64,000 bases of DNA from Rhizopus arrhizus (GCA_024220505.1 JAKZZE010000006.1:744001-808000), one strand, 5' to 3'; shown: positions 37,500 through 49,906, counted from the stretch's first letter. Program-made: numbers and translations. Notes: generated from the sequence alone by a model not told the origin.

Positions 37500-38056
37500 T
37501 CAAGAACTTTTCCCTTTGTAGCGCAGAGCTCGAATGTCAGCGACTGTTTAAAAAGAGTTCGAGTTAAAGAGGTCAAAGGGTAAAGTGAATTGGGAAAAGC
37601 AGTCAAAATGGATGATATTATTAGGAGAGTCGAAAAAAGGAACTAATTTATCAAAAGGATATAAAGTCATCAGAAATGATAAAGTTGCTTTTTTATCGAT
37701 CCCCAAATATTTTAAGGCTTTATTATAGTCAAGGGGACATTGAGATATTGTTAGTTATTGGTGTTAAAAAGTAGTTAGATCCTGCGTAACACCTTTAATG
37801 CAGACCAAAACTGCTCAATTATGTGATTTCAGGTGAGTATGTTGGAAGGCAGATACACCTATAGCCTCTACTGATATTCACCTTCACAAACTCTCTAAAA
37901 GTTTGAATGGACGCAGTGTCCATAATGATATAAAACACCTTCATAACAGGGACCTTGTTCACTTCGATCCTTGTTTACGAATGAACGGCTTTAATCCCAA
38001 TTCATCTTGGCTTCATCCTAGCTTCATCCTGGCTTTTCAACATCAAATTTTTTATA

Positions 38057-38900
38057 ATGGTCATTGTTACTAAGGAACGAGCCTTGTGTATTGTTTATTG
38101 TAAGTCATATAGCAAGGCTAATGTTGAGAGATTTTCTAAAATTATAGATGATTTGGAAAATGTTGAAATAAGTTCTTGTGGTGACCCGAAAAGGCCTCTT
38201 CTGCAATGTAAGCGAACAATTTGCGCACGTCCCTTTGAATTCATACAAAAGTGAAAGGGGATTTACAGATGAAATTGATTAGGAACAAGAGATACAAGAG
38301 AGACAAAAATTAAGTATGCATAACTTCAAAAAAAACCCCTCTTGTGGCAACTGATTTTCCATTGTTACCATTTCCATAGATAATAGACCTCAGTTTGTAC
38401 AATCTTTAAACTTAGTTTATCTCCCCGACAATCCCAATAATGGAAACAACCATATATCGCAGCAGTTGCATCTCGATGAATGATATTTTACTGACAACAA
38501 TATATAAAATGTCCTCCTTTTCATCTATCAATATTTCTCAATATCTTTTTGTTCAAAGAAGCGCTTCCTGGATATGTTAATGAACCTTTGTCCAATATTC
38601 CAGTTTGCAGACAAAATAGAATTTGACGCTTGGTATTCCAATGCTGCTACTCATCATGCCAATTGAATCAGATATCAGGCTCATGTTAATAAGGGAAACC
38701 CTACTGCTGTTTCCTATATGTCTGAAGAAGCATTGAAAGCTTGTTTGTTGCCAAAAGAGACGCGTTACTTTATATATGAGCGTCGTAAAACAAAAAAGAT
38801 AAAGAAACAGCCAACACTTCAATATCAGAAGGTTTACCTTCTGGTGAAGCATCTGAATCTAAGGAAGTAACTACTAAAAAGGAGAGTAATAAAAAAGTCT
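38057..38900 (+). pseudogene. Broken unidentified reading frame inside the TIR element
   Basis: On the strand opposite the transposase, a 65-aa frame (38057-38254) contains a cysteine-rich patch, CGDPKRPLLQCKRTICARPF. Further along, a frame near 38610-38880 gives AWYSNAATHHAN, then after a stop AHVNKGNPTAVSYMSEEALK and LLPKETRYFIYERRK. The compositions look like real protein, not random AT-rich frames, but stops and gaps separate the pieces. I do not recognise the family. It may be an accessory gene of the element or an older nested insertion. Confidence 0.35.
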
Positions 38901-39701
38901 TCCATTAAGTCTTTTTTTTTTTTTTTTTTTTTTTGAAAATTCAGCGAAATTTAATTTTTAAGTGTTAAAAAAATTGTGTTTAAAGAGATTCCTAAATAAT
39001 GATATTACCTATGAAAAAAATCATTGTCAGTGAAAGAAATGCTATTCAAGTTATGGAAGCATCCAAGCTTATTTGACGACGTTAGCCCCTACCCTTTTAA
39101 CAAATGGTGCAACTATAAGAAGTTGAGTCTCTTAAACAGCGAGGCAAAAAGAAGAAAAGATAGTATTAAAAAAGAGCTACGGTTAGATCTCTATTTGTTT
39201 TAAAAGAAGAATATGTTGGTAAACATACTGAATTCAAATTCTCTATCTTTACTATATTAATTATACTCTATCATAAGAGATACAATTGATAGCATTATCA
39301 GTTATTTGCCCGAGTACCAACAGCATATAAAAGAATTAAAGAGGGATATCTGACTATGGGATATCCCGTAAATCCAAACAAGAGGTTGATCTTGATGATC
39401 GAGTACGCTTACTACAATTGATGGTGAGTCGATTGCAAGAGCGATCATTAGTTGATAAAGTATATGTATCCATGAGCTGCAGCTCCAATGATCCACTTGT
39501 TCAAAGAGACACCAATCCAAATGATATCATTAAGAAATTAAAAATATGTCGATGGAGATATGCATGGCAATATAGTATATTCTTGATTGCAATTATGCAT
39601 TCTTGTTAAATAGTAGCCTCTTTTTACAGACCTTTTAAAGCTTTTGCCGTAGTCAACCTCAAGATTTGCTTGGACATTCTTGTTTCTGCAGGTTTGACAG
39701 C

Positions 39702-39920
39702 TACGAAATTCAAGCAATACTGAGGATGTTAAATTGAGAAATAGTTGAGTCTTGTGGTTATATCAAACCAGCTACTTTTACAAAAATAGCACCGAATTCT
39801 GAGCCCCCCCCCTCTCTCTAATCAAACAAAAAAGAATCTAATTCTATCAATCAAAATAACCAACTCCTGTCAATTGAGATTTTCAAAACCGCCCCATAAT
39901 TTAAACAGCTATCATTTGGA
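39702..39920 (-). repeat. Right terminal inverted repeat
   Basis: Reverse complement of the left repeat. It extends a further 13 nt to the CAGTG terminus at 39933, which the left end has lost or diverged. It contains a 9-C run in place of the left 10-G run. Confidence 0.9.
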
Positions 39921-39933
39921 ATTGGAGGCACTG

Positions 39934-42900
39934 TAGTAGAAAAAATTTACTATGTAAAGAAGTAAAGTCATCCGTCCGCCTCTTTTTTTGCTATTATCAA
40001 GACAGAATTGTAATAAAAGCTTAGATCGTAATCTTTGATTAGCATTTTTAGCAAAAAAAGAGTCAAATAGAAGGAAAAAAAGAGGATCAAAATTGAATAT
40101 GCAGAAAATGATTGCAGATAATTATTTTATAATTATTAAAACCATCAACATCAAACGGGATTTTCTTCTTTTTTCTTAATATGCTTACAAGATATTTATA
40201 ACTCTCTATTTTCTTGATAGGCTACACTTTTTCATACAATCTTTCTTTTTTATTCTGTCTATCATCGCTCTTTCTGAAATGTACATAGTTCTTTTTCATA
40301 ATTTACTTTGATGTATATACATTTTTGAGAAGGAGACAAGCTTTTTTGAGTATAGTCTTAGCAGTCCAAGCTTGATTTCAAACAAAACACCTAAGTGCCT
40401 AATAATGACATATACTTGTATATATAAATTTAAAAACTTTACAGTTGAAATAAAGATTGTTTTAGACGAATATAAGCCCTATTTTTGTTTGAGTACCATA
40501 TACAGCCAATATAATTACATCGAATTTGAATCTTCAAATTGAAATTTTTATAGAATTACTATTGAATCAACCTGAATCATATATATTAGAATTATTTTCC
40601 TAAGGCTATTGTAAGAGAATGATGCTTTTTATTTGTCAGCAAAAGCTGAAAGGTTTTTATATTAAATAGTAGGAAAGGGACAATTATCTGCTGACATAAC
40701 AAATGGTACGTTATCTTCTCAGGACATTGCGGTTAGTTTGTGTGAAAAAAAAACCTAGCTTCTCTTCTCAATGCTTTTCCGAATATGTATCTAACTCTCG
40801 AGCTCGCTATTCAGCTTCACATGTCAATAATCTAAACTATTTAGAATCATTCTTGACTACTTTCAAGTTTCGTACTTTGGATAAAAGAGGAGATCAGTCA
40901 TGGAGACATGTTGACTAAAATTTATAGGATCTTTTGAACTCATTATCAGTTATCATTGATCTCTAATTTTGTTCGAATTGTACATAACGAATCAAACTTT
41001 TTGAAGCTTAACATTGCTCGTGCGAATCAGCAAGTGATTATCTTGTTTTGCACATCTATACTCGAACAGGAATCAGCAGGCTTTTTGACCCGTGAATACC
41101 TTTTCTATAAACAAGTGTCTGCAACCAAACATATTCTGTAAACATCAACGAGTCTGTTCGAGCTAATATGGTTGCTTTAGTAAATGCTTTTGAATCACTT
41201 TACTATATGTCTAACTTTGTTCTTGCTAAAAGAAGTGGTTATGTGTATCAAAAGATGAGAGTTATGAACGGATTAGATAATTGAACTATCAAGATAATAG
41301 ATGAATATGAAGACTTTATTCTTTCATTGATCCATAAAGACAAGTATAATTGGTGAATTGGAGAAGGCAGCTTGATTAGATTATATAAAGTGAACATAAT
41401 AGAACGACCCTGCTCATTTAATTAATAAACAAATTTCTGTTCATATCAAATCATTGCTACTTATGGGCTATGCATTTCGTTCTATTTATTATTGATGACG
41501 AAATATGCCGTAGCTTTTTACCTCAACTTACATTTTGTTATTAAAAAAATTATAAGACGGTTTTTTAATAAGCAAATCAATGTCAGTGATAAAAGATCAT
41601 AGTTTGCATCTGAAGGGTTCCATATGTAACTATCCAGGAGTTGTTGCTCAGAGGGCTGTAGAAATCATGACTGGGAACATTCACAGGACTTTAAGTAGAC
41701 GATAGACAGGATATCTATGAATGACAAGTTTAGATCTTTCTATCAAAAGAGTAATTCTTTAACCGCGAGCAAGGAATTTAAAGAAAAGCTTAAAGAAAAA
41801 TAGAATTGTGTTGAAGGATTAGATAAAAATAACATCAAATCCTTAGAGAAATTGAAAATTCTAGAAGTTCAAAATCTTCTTTTTACATACAGTGTGAGTG
41901 ATTTGGCATTAATTTTTTCTTTTTTTGGAGTATATGCTATGAAAAATGCGATTTTTAAAAGAAAAGTGGTTTAAATTTGAGAATAATACTGAATGATATA
42001 ACTAACGTTCTTCAAAATGTCATTAAAAGCAAGTTGGAAATCATTAGCATCCTTACAAATGGTATACAAGTGTTTCTTTTTAACTAGATTATCCATTACA
42101 TGCATATAGGAGCTCATGATGCCAGTATCATTAATTTGAAGAAAGAAGTTTGTTTATCCTTTCCTTTTTACCTCTCTTCCTTCGGAGAAGGTTAACTATC
42201 AAAATTAAATCTCTTTTAAAGATATCATAACCAAAGCATGCCAGATATTGTCTTTTTTAAATACGAACAACACTTGTTAAAAAACTGACAATTATAGCAA
42301 ATAAAGAGAACTTTTAGTGGGAATAAAATCAGCTATGTATACCATACAATGGTTTCAATTAGTCCTATGTAATTCAGTTGTCTAACAATACAAAATGCAT
42401 AAATAAATCAAAAGATTTTCATTAAATAAGGATGATAGCAGAAGAAGCATGATGAAATTGACGCCGGTCTGTAAGGCGTATTTATTAAAGGAGCTTTCAT
42501 AACCCTGTATAATTAGGTGCAAGGTGTGCAGAAAGAGTGAAAGAAAGGTTGGAAAGGATGAACAAGTATGACGAAGTTAGACCTTATGATCAAGTACTTG
42601 GGTGGTAAAATAGAAGTATTCTCAAGCAAGAATGATAATGTTACGATAGTGAGTATTTTGTCTGTTCTTTTTTATTTTATCTTCTTACTAACATCCTAAA
42701 AAGGATCTGATAATCTGAATGAAATCAAAAGAATAATGTATGATGTTTAGAAACTTGATGAAACATGACGATGACTATTCGAAGAACGATCGGCATGTTC
42801 TTCCTTCTTTGATAGATCAGTTGTATCTCAATGCTCAATCTTAACTGAATCGAAGAAAACAATAGTATTAAAATGATTTTTAATCTACCATACATCTTTT

Positions 42901-43247
42901 TTAATTCCTTATTACGTGTTTTTTTGTTTCTGTTCATATTAAAAAAGGATGCTACCATTAAAGTAGGTGCTCAGCTGCAAAAAATGTCATTCGAGTACTA
43001 CTTGTTAAAAAGATTACTTTGAAAGACAAAAGCAACACCTCGTCCTGAGCGACTAAAGAAAGGAAACTTGTAGATCAAAGGCAAGTACTAGTTGTTATTT
43101 GGGAAAAGAAATTCAGTCAAAATGGGAGAATCATCTTTTTTATATTTGGCTGTAGATAAGGCAAGAATCCATAGAATAAAATATGTTTGGGACTAATCAA
43201 TCAAAGAACTTACAAGTATACTTCTATTTCCTTTATATTCTCTTGAA
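39934..43247 (+). pseudogene. Degenerate coding island, unrecognised
   Basis: Plus-strand frames that look protein-like but are interrupted. 40703-40918 (SASHVNNLNYLESFLTTFKF), 40956-41141 (NESNFLKLNIARANQQ) and about 41146-41290 (RANMVALVNAFESLYYMSNF, then after a stop KIIDEYEDFILSLIHKDK) probably belong to one decayed gene. Further pieces near 41705-41890 (MNDKFRSFYQKSNSLTASKE) and 42520-42600 (CAERVKERLERMNKYDEVRP) may belong to a second. No catalytic motif or zinc knuckle is clear. The position next to the TIR element suggests transposon-derived or transposon-damaged DNA. No function is assigned. Confidence 0.35.
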
Positions 43248-43319
43248 TTGCATATTATGATAATTTTGAAGAAGAAAAAAAGTCATAAAAACAAAAAAAA
43301 GCTAATTCTTTTCATTTTA

Positions 43320-43871
43320 ATGTCTTTTTTCACAAAGATTGCACCCATTGTTAAAAGGATGCCAAGCATTCAAGCCACAAGGTTTTTTACATCAAAAACG
43401 CCCAAACAAGAACGGAAGAAAATTATTTTAAGAGATGAGGACTTGATTGAAACTTTTGTAAAAGGTTCTGGACCAGGTGGACAATGTATTAATAAAAGAT
43501 CCAGTTGTGTAGATTTACGTCATATCCCTACTGGTATCCGAGTCCAGGTAAAGAACAAAATGTCTTTAAGGGGAGAGGGCCCTTAAAATAAAAAAAAGTT
43601 TCATAATGAACGTTTGTAGTGTCAACAATCAAGATCGTTAGCGGACAATAGAGGAATAGCCAGAAAGTTGCTACGTGAGAAACTAGACGAACTTGAAAAT
43701 GGGCCACTCAGTAAGATTGCAAAAAGAGCAGCAAAGATTGTTAAACAAAAAGCGCGTAGAGCAAAACGTGCTAAAGAAAAATATGGGGCAAAGTCCAACG
43801 TTAACGAAAGTACAAACAATATACCTGAAGTTCCTTCAAATCCCGCTGCATCATCATCGCCTACTGCTTAA
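43320..43871 (+). CDS. Mitochondrial GGQ release-factor-like protein (MTRFR/Rso55 type)
   Basis: Exons 43320-43547 and 43620-43871; 159 aa. The N-terminus (MSFFTKIAPIVKRMPSIQATRFFTS) is a typical mitochondrial presequence, and this ATG is preferred over an upstream Lys-rich frame extension at 43248. The catalytic GGQ lies in KGSGPGGQCINKRSSCVDL. The intron is in the middle of the domain, and CAG-TGT joins VQ to CQQSRSLADNRGIARKLL, the conserved Q-x-x-RS-x-x-N motif. The tail is Lys/Arg/Ala-rich (RAAKIVKQKARRAKRAKEKY), the basic helix that anchors these factors in stalled mitoribosomes. It lacks codon-recognition domains, so it is a rescue peptidyl-tRNA hydrolase (human MTRFR/C12orf65, yeast Rso55), not RF1. 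Confidence 0.9.
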
Positions 43872-44467
43872 GGGGACACATTTCCCCTTTAACTTCTCGC
43901 CAAGAAAAAATAGTGTTTTTTTTTTTAAAATGAAACAAATAGGAAAATCGTCATTGATATACTCTTCTCCTTTTTTTCCCTTCTAATTTAAACTGCTACT
44001 GTAATCAAGCATCATACGTTTTTGTAATAAAGGCCAATACTAAGGATTTAATTCGTGTTTTTCATTCTTTTTAATTTGAGGTGTAGAATGTAATATATTC
44101 CTCTAACCTCTTGTGTTTCCTAGTACAAGACTTTGTTTTGTATCAACAAAGGAAAATGATTTTAGCAAAACTTGTTTTTTGATAAAGAAGTTTAATTTTA
44201 AATAATAAAAAGACGACTATTCAAAGAAACTTGCTTAATTGTAACTGATATTCTACTAAAAAGGGACAAGGTGCACAGGCAAACAGCCCAATACATGTAT
44301 AAAGCCTCTCTCCCTCTCAGTATGTTAACAGAATCTGACTTTGCTTTCTCCTTTTTTTATATCAGCCATAACGTTTCATCAAATGAAATTTATCATATAT
44401 TAAAAGTAATATAAAGATATATTATATCACCAATTAATAATAAAGCATCTTTATTTTTGATTGATGG

Positions 44468-44505
<38 letters not shown>

Positions 44506-45040
44506 AAGTAAGAGATGGCGTTTCTAACCGCCGTTTCATTTATTATTTGCAAGAAATAGAAAAGAAGAAAATGCAGGTACCTTTGTGCCATGGATACACC
44601 CGTTGACATAAAGCAATGAACACAACAGGTTAATCAGGATGCGGACATCGATAGGTTTATATGATTCACTTGACTAACTTTGTATCTTTTCTTTTCTTTC
44701 TGGTTTCCCGGATGATACACAACTTAGTTTCAGGGGAGAGGAAAATAGATATTTAAAAGCTTGAACCCGATTGGCTCTTTTACGATCAAAGCTAATATGC
44801 CACTCCAACTTTTTTTAAAGGAGAATTTTTTTATGAAAAAGTTCATTTTCATAAAATTAGAGGATGATCTTGATTTCCAAAAGAAAGAATCCAGGAGCTA
44901 AAAAGAAAGAGTGTTTAGTAATTATATATTCAGAAGGATATGTTATTGTCATTAAACTGGTGAATTAAGGAGCTTATAAATAAGTTGATTGGAACCATTT
45001 TTACCTTTCCCTCTTTCTCTTTTATTAAAAAGTAATATAA
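43872..45040. other. Intergenic with a 32-nt T tract
   Basis: 1.2 kb between the GGQ factor and the basic hypothetical gene; T tract at 44472-44503. No gene is recognised. Confidence 0.6.
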
Positions 45041-46298
45041 ATGCTGTACTCGAATAAAAAAGATATTGACGGCATTCCGTGTTATCTTGAAAACCAATTT
45101 GGAAAGAAAAGGTCCTCATTTATAAAACACGTTCAGCGAAATACACTTGAGCAGCGAAATTTACAGCAACGAAAATCACGATCAACATATTGTCCCATGT
45201 CAAATATGACTACAGAAGAAAGAATTCATTTATATCAACAGAAATATATTCATATCATCGCGGCAGAGACACAACTAAGAACATGGATTAAATCAAGCAA
45301 ACAAAAAGGGCCCCCATTGCCACTATTAAAACGTAAATAATAACATTTTGAGTAACGCTATTTTTAATATTTTGTATGCAGCTCATCGTTCAAAATCCTC
45401 ATTCTTGACATACAATCGAAGCAAAGGAAAAAGCTTACTATTACACATGAATCAAGAATTAAGCATAATATCACCCAAAAGCTCTTTCAGCACATTTCTT
45501 AAAAAAGCAATGAGACCATCAGAAAGTTTTTCTAATAAGGATCAACATGCACGACGATCAAATTTCCTGCATCAGCCATCAAAATCTACTCCAAAGAACA
45601 GTCGATTTTCCTTGGTCGGCTCTTTAAATCGACTGCCTTTATCTAAGCATTTTCACCACACTTCTACAGCCCATCATTTGACAGATGATCATATTCATCC
45701 AAAGAAGCCATATTTAAAGCATACAGGTTATGTTAAAAGGAAGAAAATACCACAAAGCTATTTAGATTACGCAAAACAAAATGAAAGTCCAGTCTTGTCA
45801 GAGAAGAAAAGTATTAGATCACAATCAAGTACTGTACAACCTCATCCATCTTCTATATTCTTAGATAGACTTCAACATAGTAATACATTTGAAAAAATAA
45901 AAGACCAGCATATTCAATCAATTGCTTGCGATAAGTCCACAGTACATGCTAGTAACACTGCTAATGCTACAATTAATGATCGAAGGCATCATATCAGTCA
46001 TAATGGAAGCTTACCACTTTCGTTTCAGCGTTGTTATAATGATGTATATGAAAAAAAGGAAGAAAAAGCTGGATTTGATCAAATCAATGGGAGTATGAAA
46101 AAAAGCAAGAGCCCAGAAAATACACTAAGACGTAAACGCGCTTTACAAAACATTGCAGAAAGATACAAATCAACATTCAACCATCAACCATCAGAGCAGA
46201 GGAAGCATGTTGCATTTTCAATAACTCCCTCTTTCTCCACCCTACGCTTTAGTACACAAAAGCTTTATTTATCAAAGCGACACAGTGTATTTTCTTGA
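45041..46298 (+). CDS. Basic low-complexity hypothetical protein
   Basis: Exons 45041-45332 and 45382-46298 (intron 49 nt, acceptor ATGCAG) encode 402 aa that I do not recognise. The first ~100 residues contain EERIHLYQQKYIHIIAAETQ, likely helical, ending in IKSSKQKGPPLPLLK. The rest is rich in Ser, His, Lys, Arg and Gln with SPKSS, TPKNS and SPENTLRRKRALQ motifs, and appears mostly disordered with several basic clusters. GPPLPLLKPHR across the junction is a plausible proline-rich binding motif. No membrane segment or signal peptide. Both exons stay open over long distances, and the splice junction keeps frame, which supports coding. Possibly a fungal cytoskeletal or Rho-GAP-like adaptor; that is speculation. 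Confidence 0.65.
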
Positions 46299-46436
46299 AT
46301 CCTTTGTTCACGTTTTTGTATACTGGTGGGTTTTAATTCCTTATTGTACATTATTTTCAAAATATTATTTGTACTGTTAAATACTATAAATAAATAACTA
46401 TTGGATTGACTTAAATATAATTAAAACCTTGTTAAT

Positions 46437-46517
46437 AAAAGGTGTGGCAATATATAACCTATATTAACAAATCGTATTTATAAAAGATGTGGCAATATAT
46501 AATCTATCTTAACAAAT
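46437..46517. repeat. Two tandem ~36-bp direct repeats
   Basis: Copies at 46437-46472 and 46482-46517 share GTGGCAATATATAA and TTAACAAAT with three differences, separated by 9 nt. They lie ~300 nt upstream of the SEC18 start. Confidence 0.8.
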
Positions 46518-46818
46518 AGTCCCTGAAAGGAGTTTTGTATACAAAAAGTGATACCCGCAAGATTATATAATTAAATATAGCTTTTTTTGGAACATAAACA
46601 CATGCAGCTTTTGGCAAAATAAAAATAAAAGTAGAATAAAAAATACCAATACCTTTGTTATGAAAATATCAGAATTAGGTTCCTACCAAAATTGTGGAGC
46701 TCAAAAATACTAAAAAAGTAAATGTACAGGTTGAATCGGAGTTTGCCACAGCATTGGAGTTGTCTTTTTTCACTAAACCTATTTGACTTTTTTGTTCCTT
46801 TTTCTTTTGAATTTAGTA

Positions 46819-49252
46819 ATGTATTATTCTAATCACGACAGCCATTTTTCAGAAAAAGAGCAGAATGGTTTTTTTGAAGTAGCTCAATGTCCAACGGATT
46901 CTGCTGCATTAACAAACTTTGCTTATATTGCTCCTGGTACTATTGATCCAAAAATCCACTATGTCATTGTGGCTCGTGAATATGTATTTTCAGTAAGGTA
47001 ATTGCAAATAGAAAATAACTTTTAATGAGATACATTATAAATAACACATACAATAGAGTGGACAGAAGTATGCAAAAGAATGAAATTGGTATTAATGGAA
47101 CTCATCGTCGCTGGGCTAATTTCTCGGTGGGTCAAAAAGTTACTGTGGATCCTTTCGACATTCACTCTGAGGGAATAGACATTTATCTTGCCAACATGAA
47201 ACTCGACCTAGAATTTTATCAAAAGAGTAACAGAATGACAGATGAGTTTAAAGAAGAAGATCTTGCTCAAGCCTTTTCAATTGTATGACATGCTATAAAA
47301 CATGATTATAACTCTGCTAATATAGTTTATATAGAACTTCCATAGCCAAATGTTTACTAGAGGACAGTTTTTTGTATTTGAATATTGTGGAGTCAAATTT
47401 AGAGCTACCGTGACTGATTTGGATGTGGTAGACTTGAACGTATTGAAGAAAGGTGAAGTGGATCCTCGTCAGGAAAAGAAGCCAGTTAGTGCAACACGTG
47501 GTATCTTGATGCGTGAAACCAATATTGAATTTGCAAAATCCGAAGGGTCCTTTGTAAACTTGAAAGCATCTAAAAAAAAGGCGTAAGAGACAAGAAGAAA
47601 ACAAGAGTAGCATAGTATTTTGAACTCGTTTTAATTTGTATAGCATGAAAGCAAAGGCTTTAATTAAACCTGACTTTAAATTTGAAGACCTTGGTATTGG
47701 TGGTCTAGATGATGAATTCAATGCCATTTTCCGTCGTGCCTTTGCATCACGTATATTTCCTCCTGCCTTGGTCGAAAAGTTGGGTGTACAGCATGTAAAG
47801 GGTATCTTACTTTATGGTCCTCCTGGTACCGGTAAAACATTAATGGCACGTCAGATTGGTAAAATGTTGAACGCTAAGGAACCCAAGGTCGTCAGTGGTC
47901 CTGAAGTGTTGTCAAAGTTCGTGGGACAAAGTGAGGAAAATGTACGTAAGCTATTTGCAGAGGCTGAGGAAGAATACAGGCAAAAGGGAGAAGAATCCAA
48001 TCTTCACATTATTATTTTTGACGAACTTGATGCAATCTGTAAAGCTCGTGGTATGCGTAGTGGTGATACAGGTGTGGGTGACTCTGTTGTCAATCAACTT
48101 TTGGCCAAGATGGATGGTGTTGAACAACTCAACAACATCTTGATTATTGGTATGACTAACCGTAAGGATATGATTGATGAAGCTCTTTTACGTCCCGGTC
48201 GTCTTGAGGTACACATGGAAATTGGTTTACCTGATGAAGTAGGTCGTCTTCAAATCCTCAAGATCCATACTGCAAAAATGAGAGAAAATGATGTCCTTGA
48301 GCCCGAAGTGTCTTTAGATGAATTGGCCGAGCTTACAAAAAACTACAGTGGTGCTGAAATATCTGGTGTAGTTAAGGCCGCTTCTTCATACGCTTTCAGT
48401 AGACATATTAAAGTAGGTACAATGGCTGGTATTTCAACTGACATGGATGACATGAAGGTGGGCATGGAAGATTTTTTGAACGCTCTGAAAGAAGTACAAC
48501 CGTCCTTTGGTGTTTCTGAAGCTGAGCTCAAGCAATGTGTTCAAAATTCAATTATTTCATTTAGTCCCTCGATCAAGGAGATTTTGACAGATGGTAAGCT
48601 TTATGTAGATCAAGTTCGTCAGTCAAGCCGTACACCTTTAGTCAGTGTCTTGTTGACAGGGCCTGCTGGTAGTGGCAAGACAGCGCTAGCAGCTACTATC
48701 GCCATGCAAAGTGATTTCCCTTTTATCAAGCTCATTTCTCCTGAAACAATGGTGGGTATGTCCGAGGCAGCTAAAGTGACGGAGATCAATAAGATCTTTA
48801 ATGATTCATATAAATCCCCTACCAGTGTTATCGTTGTTGACGGCATTGAGCGATTGTTGGATTATGTACCTATCGGACCACGCTTTTCAAATGGTGTCTT
48901 ACAAGCTCTTTTGGTTTTGCTCAAGAAAAAACCACCAAAGGGTCGTCGTCTTTTGATTTTGGCTACAGCTACACAACGCGATATTTTAGAGCATATGGGT
49001 ATGACAACAGAGTTCTCTACTGAAATATACGTGCCTGCTATTACTTCTTTGGAAGGAGTAGATCTTGTCTTGCAAGAATTGGAATTGTTTGACGACGATG
49101 AACGAATGAAGGCATTAAATTACCTTGAACAGGCAAATATGAATCACAAATTATCTATTGGAGTCAAAAAACTATTGATGATTATTGAAATGGCCAGACA
49201 AGACGAAGATAAAGTTGGAAAATTTGTGAACACTATCTTGTCCTTGCATTAA
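46819..49252 (+). CDS. SEC18: SNARE-disassembly ATPase NSF/Sec18
   Basis: AAA+ ATPase that, with alpha-SNAP, takes apart SNARE complexes after membrane fusion. Exons 46819-46997, 47057-47282, 47335-47582 and 47644-49252; 753 aa. The N-domain has [16 protein letters not shown] and [13 protein letters not shown]1 has Walker A GPPGTGKT, Walker [11 protein letters not shown] and [21 protein letters not shown]2 has [32 protein letters not shown] and a C-terminal ...[10 protein letters not shown]. The junctions at VR-VDRS, I-NFHSQ and KKA-MKAKAL keep the frame. The start [10 protein letters not shown] differs from the usual short N-terminus; an additional upstream exon is possible because TTTAG just before the ATG could be an acceptor. 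Confidence 0.95.
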
Positions 49253-49704
49253 AAAGGAGAAACAGTATCTTTTGTAATAAACAGGGAATATTTTTATTCA
49301 CTTTTTTTACCATATTTATATAACATGCTACTTGATATTGATAAATCATTTCAATCGGCCTTTACTTTTGTTAAAATGAAAATTATAAACTAATGAGATT
49401 TTTCTTACGGTTTATGAACCATATATTTTAAAGTGAATCAATTTTTTTTTTTTTTATAAAAGATGTAGTTGCTAGAAATAATGTGCGCGATTTACCTCGT
49501 TATTAAAACTGCATAAAAACTATAAAAACACAAGGATACAAAGTAATAAGCTATGAAAGAAAATTATCTGAAGATGCTGATGGGATAAGATTGGGGGGGC
49601 TCTTGCAATGTATAATACAAGAGTTTCAGAAACGATCTTTAACTGATCGAGTGCATATTCCACCTTGTAAGACTTTTGAACACTTGAATCAAAGGATATG
49701 ATTG

Positions 49705-49762
<58 letters not shown>
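49705..49762. repeat. 58-nt poly(A) tract
   Basis: The longest homopolymer in the window, in the gap after SEC18. It could mark the 3' end of a retroposed copy, but no retrocopy is recognised immediately upstream of it on the plus strand. Confidence 0.95.
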
Positions 49763-49765
<3 letters not shown>

Positions 49766-49906
49766 AAATCAGTTCTGTATCGATGGAAACACCCAAGATA
49801 TTCATTTTTGGCTAAACGTAGTTATAAATTCGAATTTTAATAGTAAAATATTTTTTAAGCTTGATTAGATATATTGCTTCAGTAGAAAAGAATATTGTCC
49901 TAGTGA

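Larger units (their letters stand above)
37263..39933 (-). mobile_element. Degenerate Tc1/mariner-like DNA transposon with 219-bp TIRs
   Basis: A ~2.7 kb element bounded by long inverted repeats (37281-37499 and 39702-39920) that differ at only about half a dozen positions. The right terminus reads, outward to inward, CAGTGCCTCCAATTCC, followed outside by TA; this is the CAGT terminus and TA target of Tc1/mariner/pogo elements. The left terminus is eroded. On the minus strand around 38000-37740 a broken transposase shows YIIMDTASIQ (DDE second Asp region), RGYRCICLPTYSPE and, after a one-base shift, IEQFWSALK (usual PIEQFW). The copy is dead. The inner part carries other broken open frames on the plus strand that I cannot assign. 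Confidence 0.75.

Noticed and set aside
44755..44800. Reverse-strand GGGTTCAAGC resembling a tRNA B box
   Set aside because: Flanks cannot form acceptor and anticodon stems.
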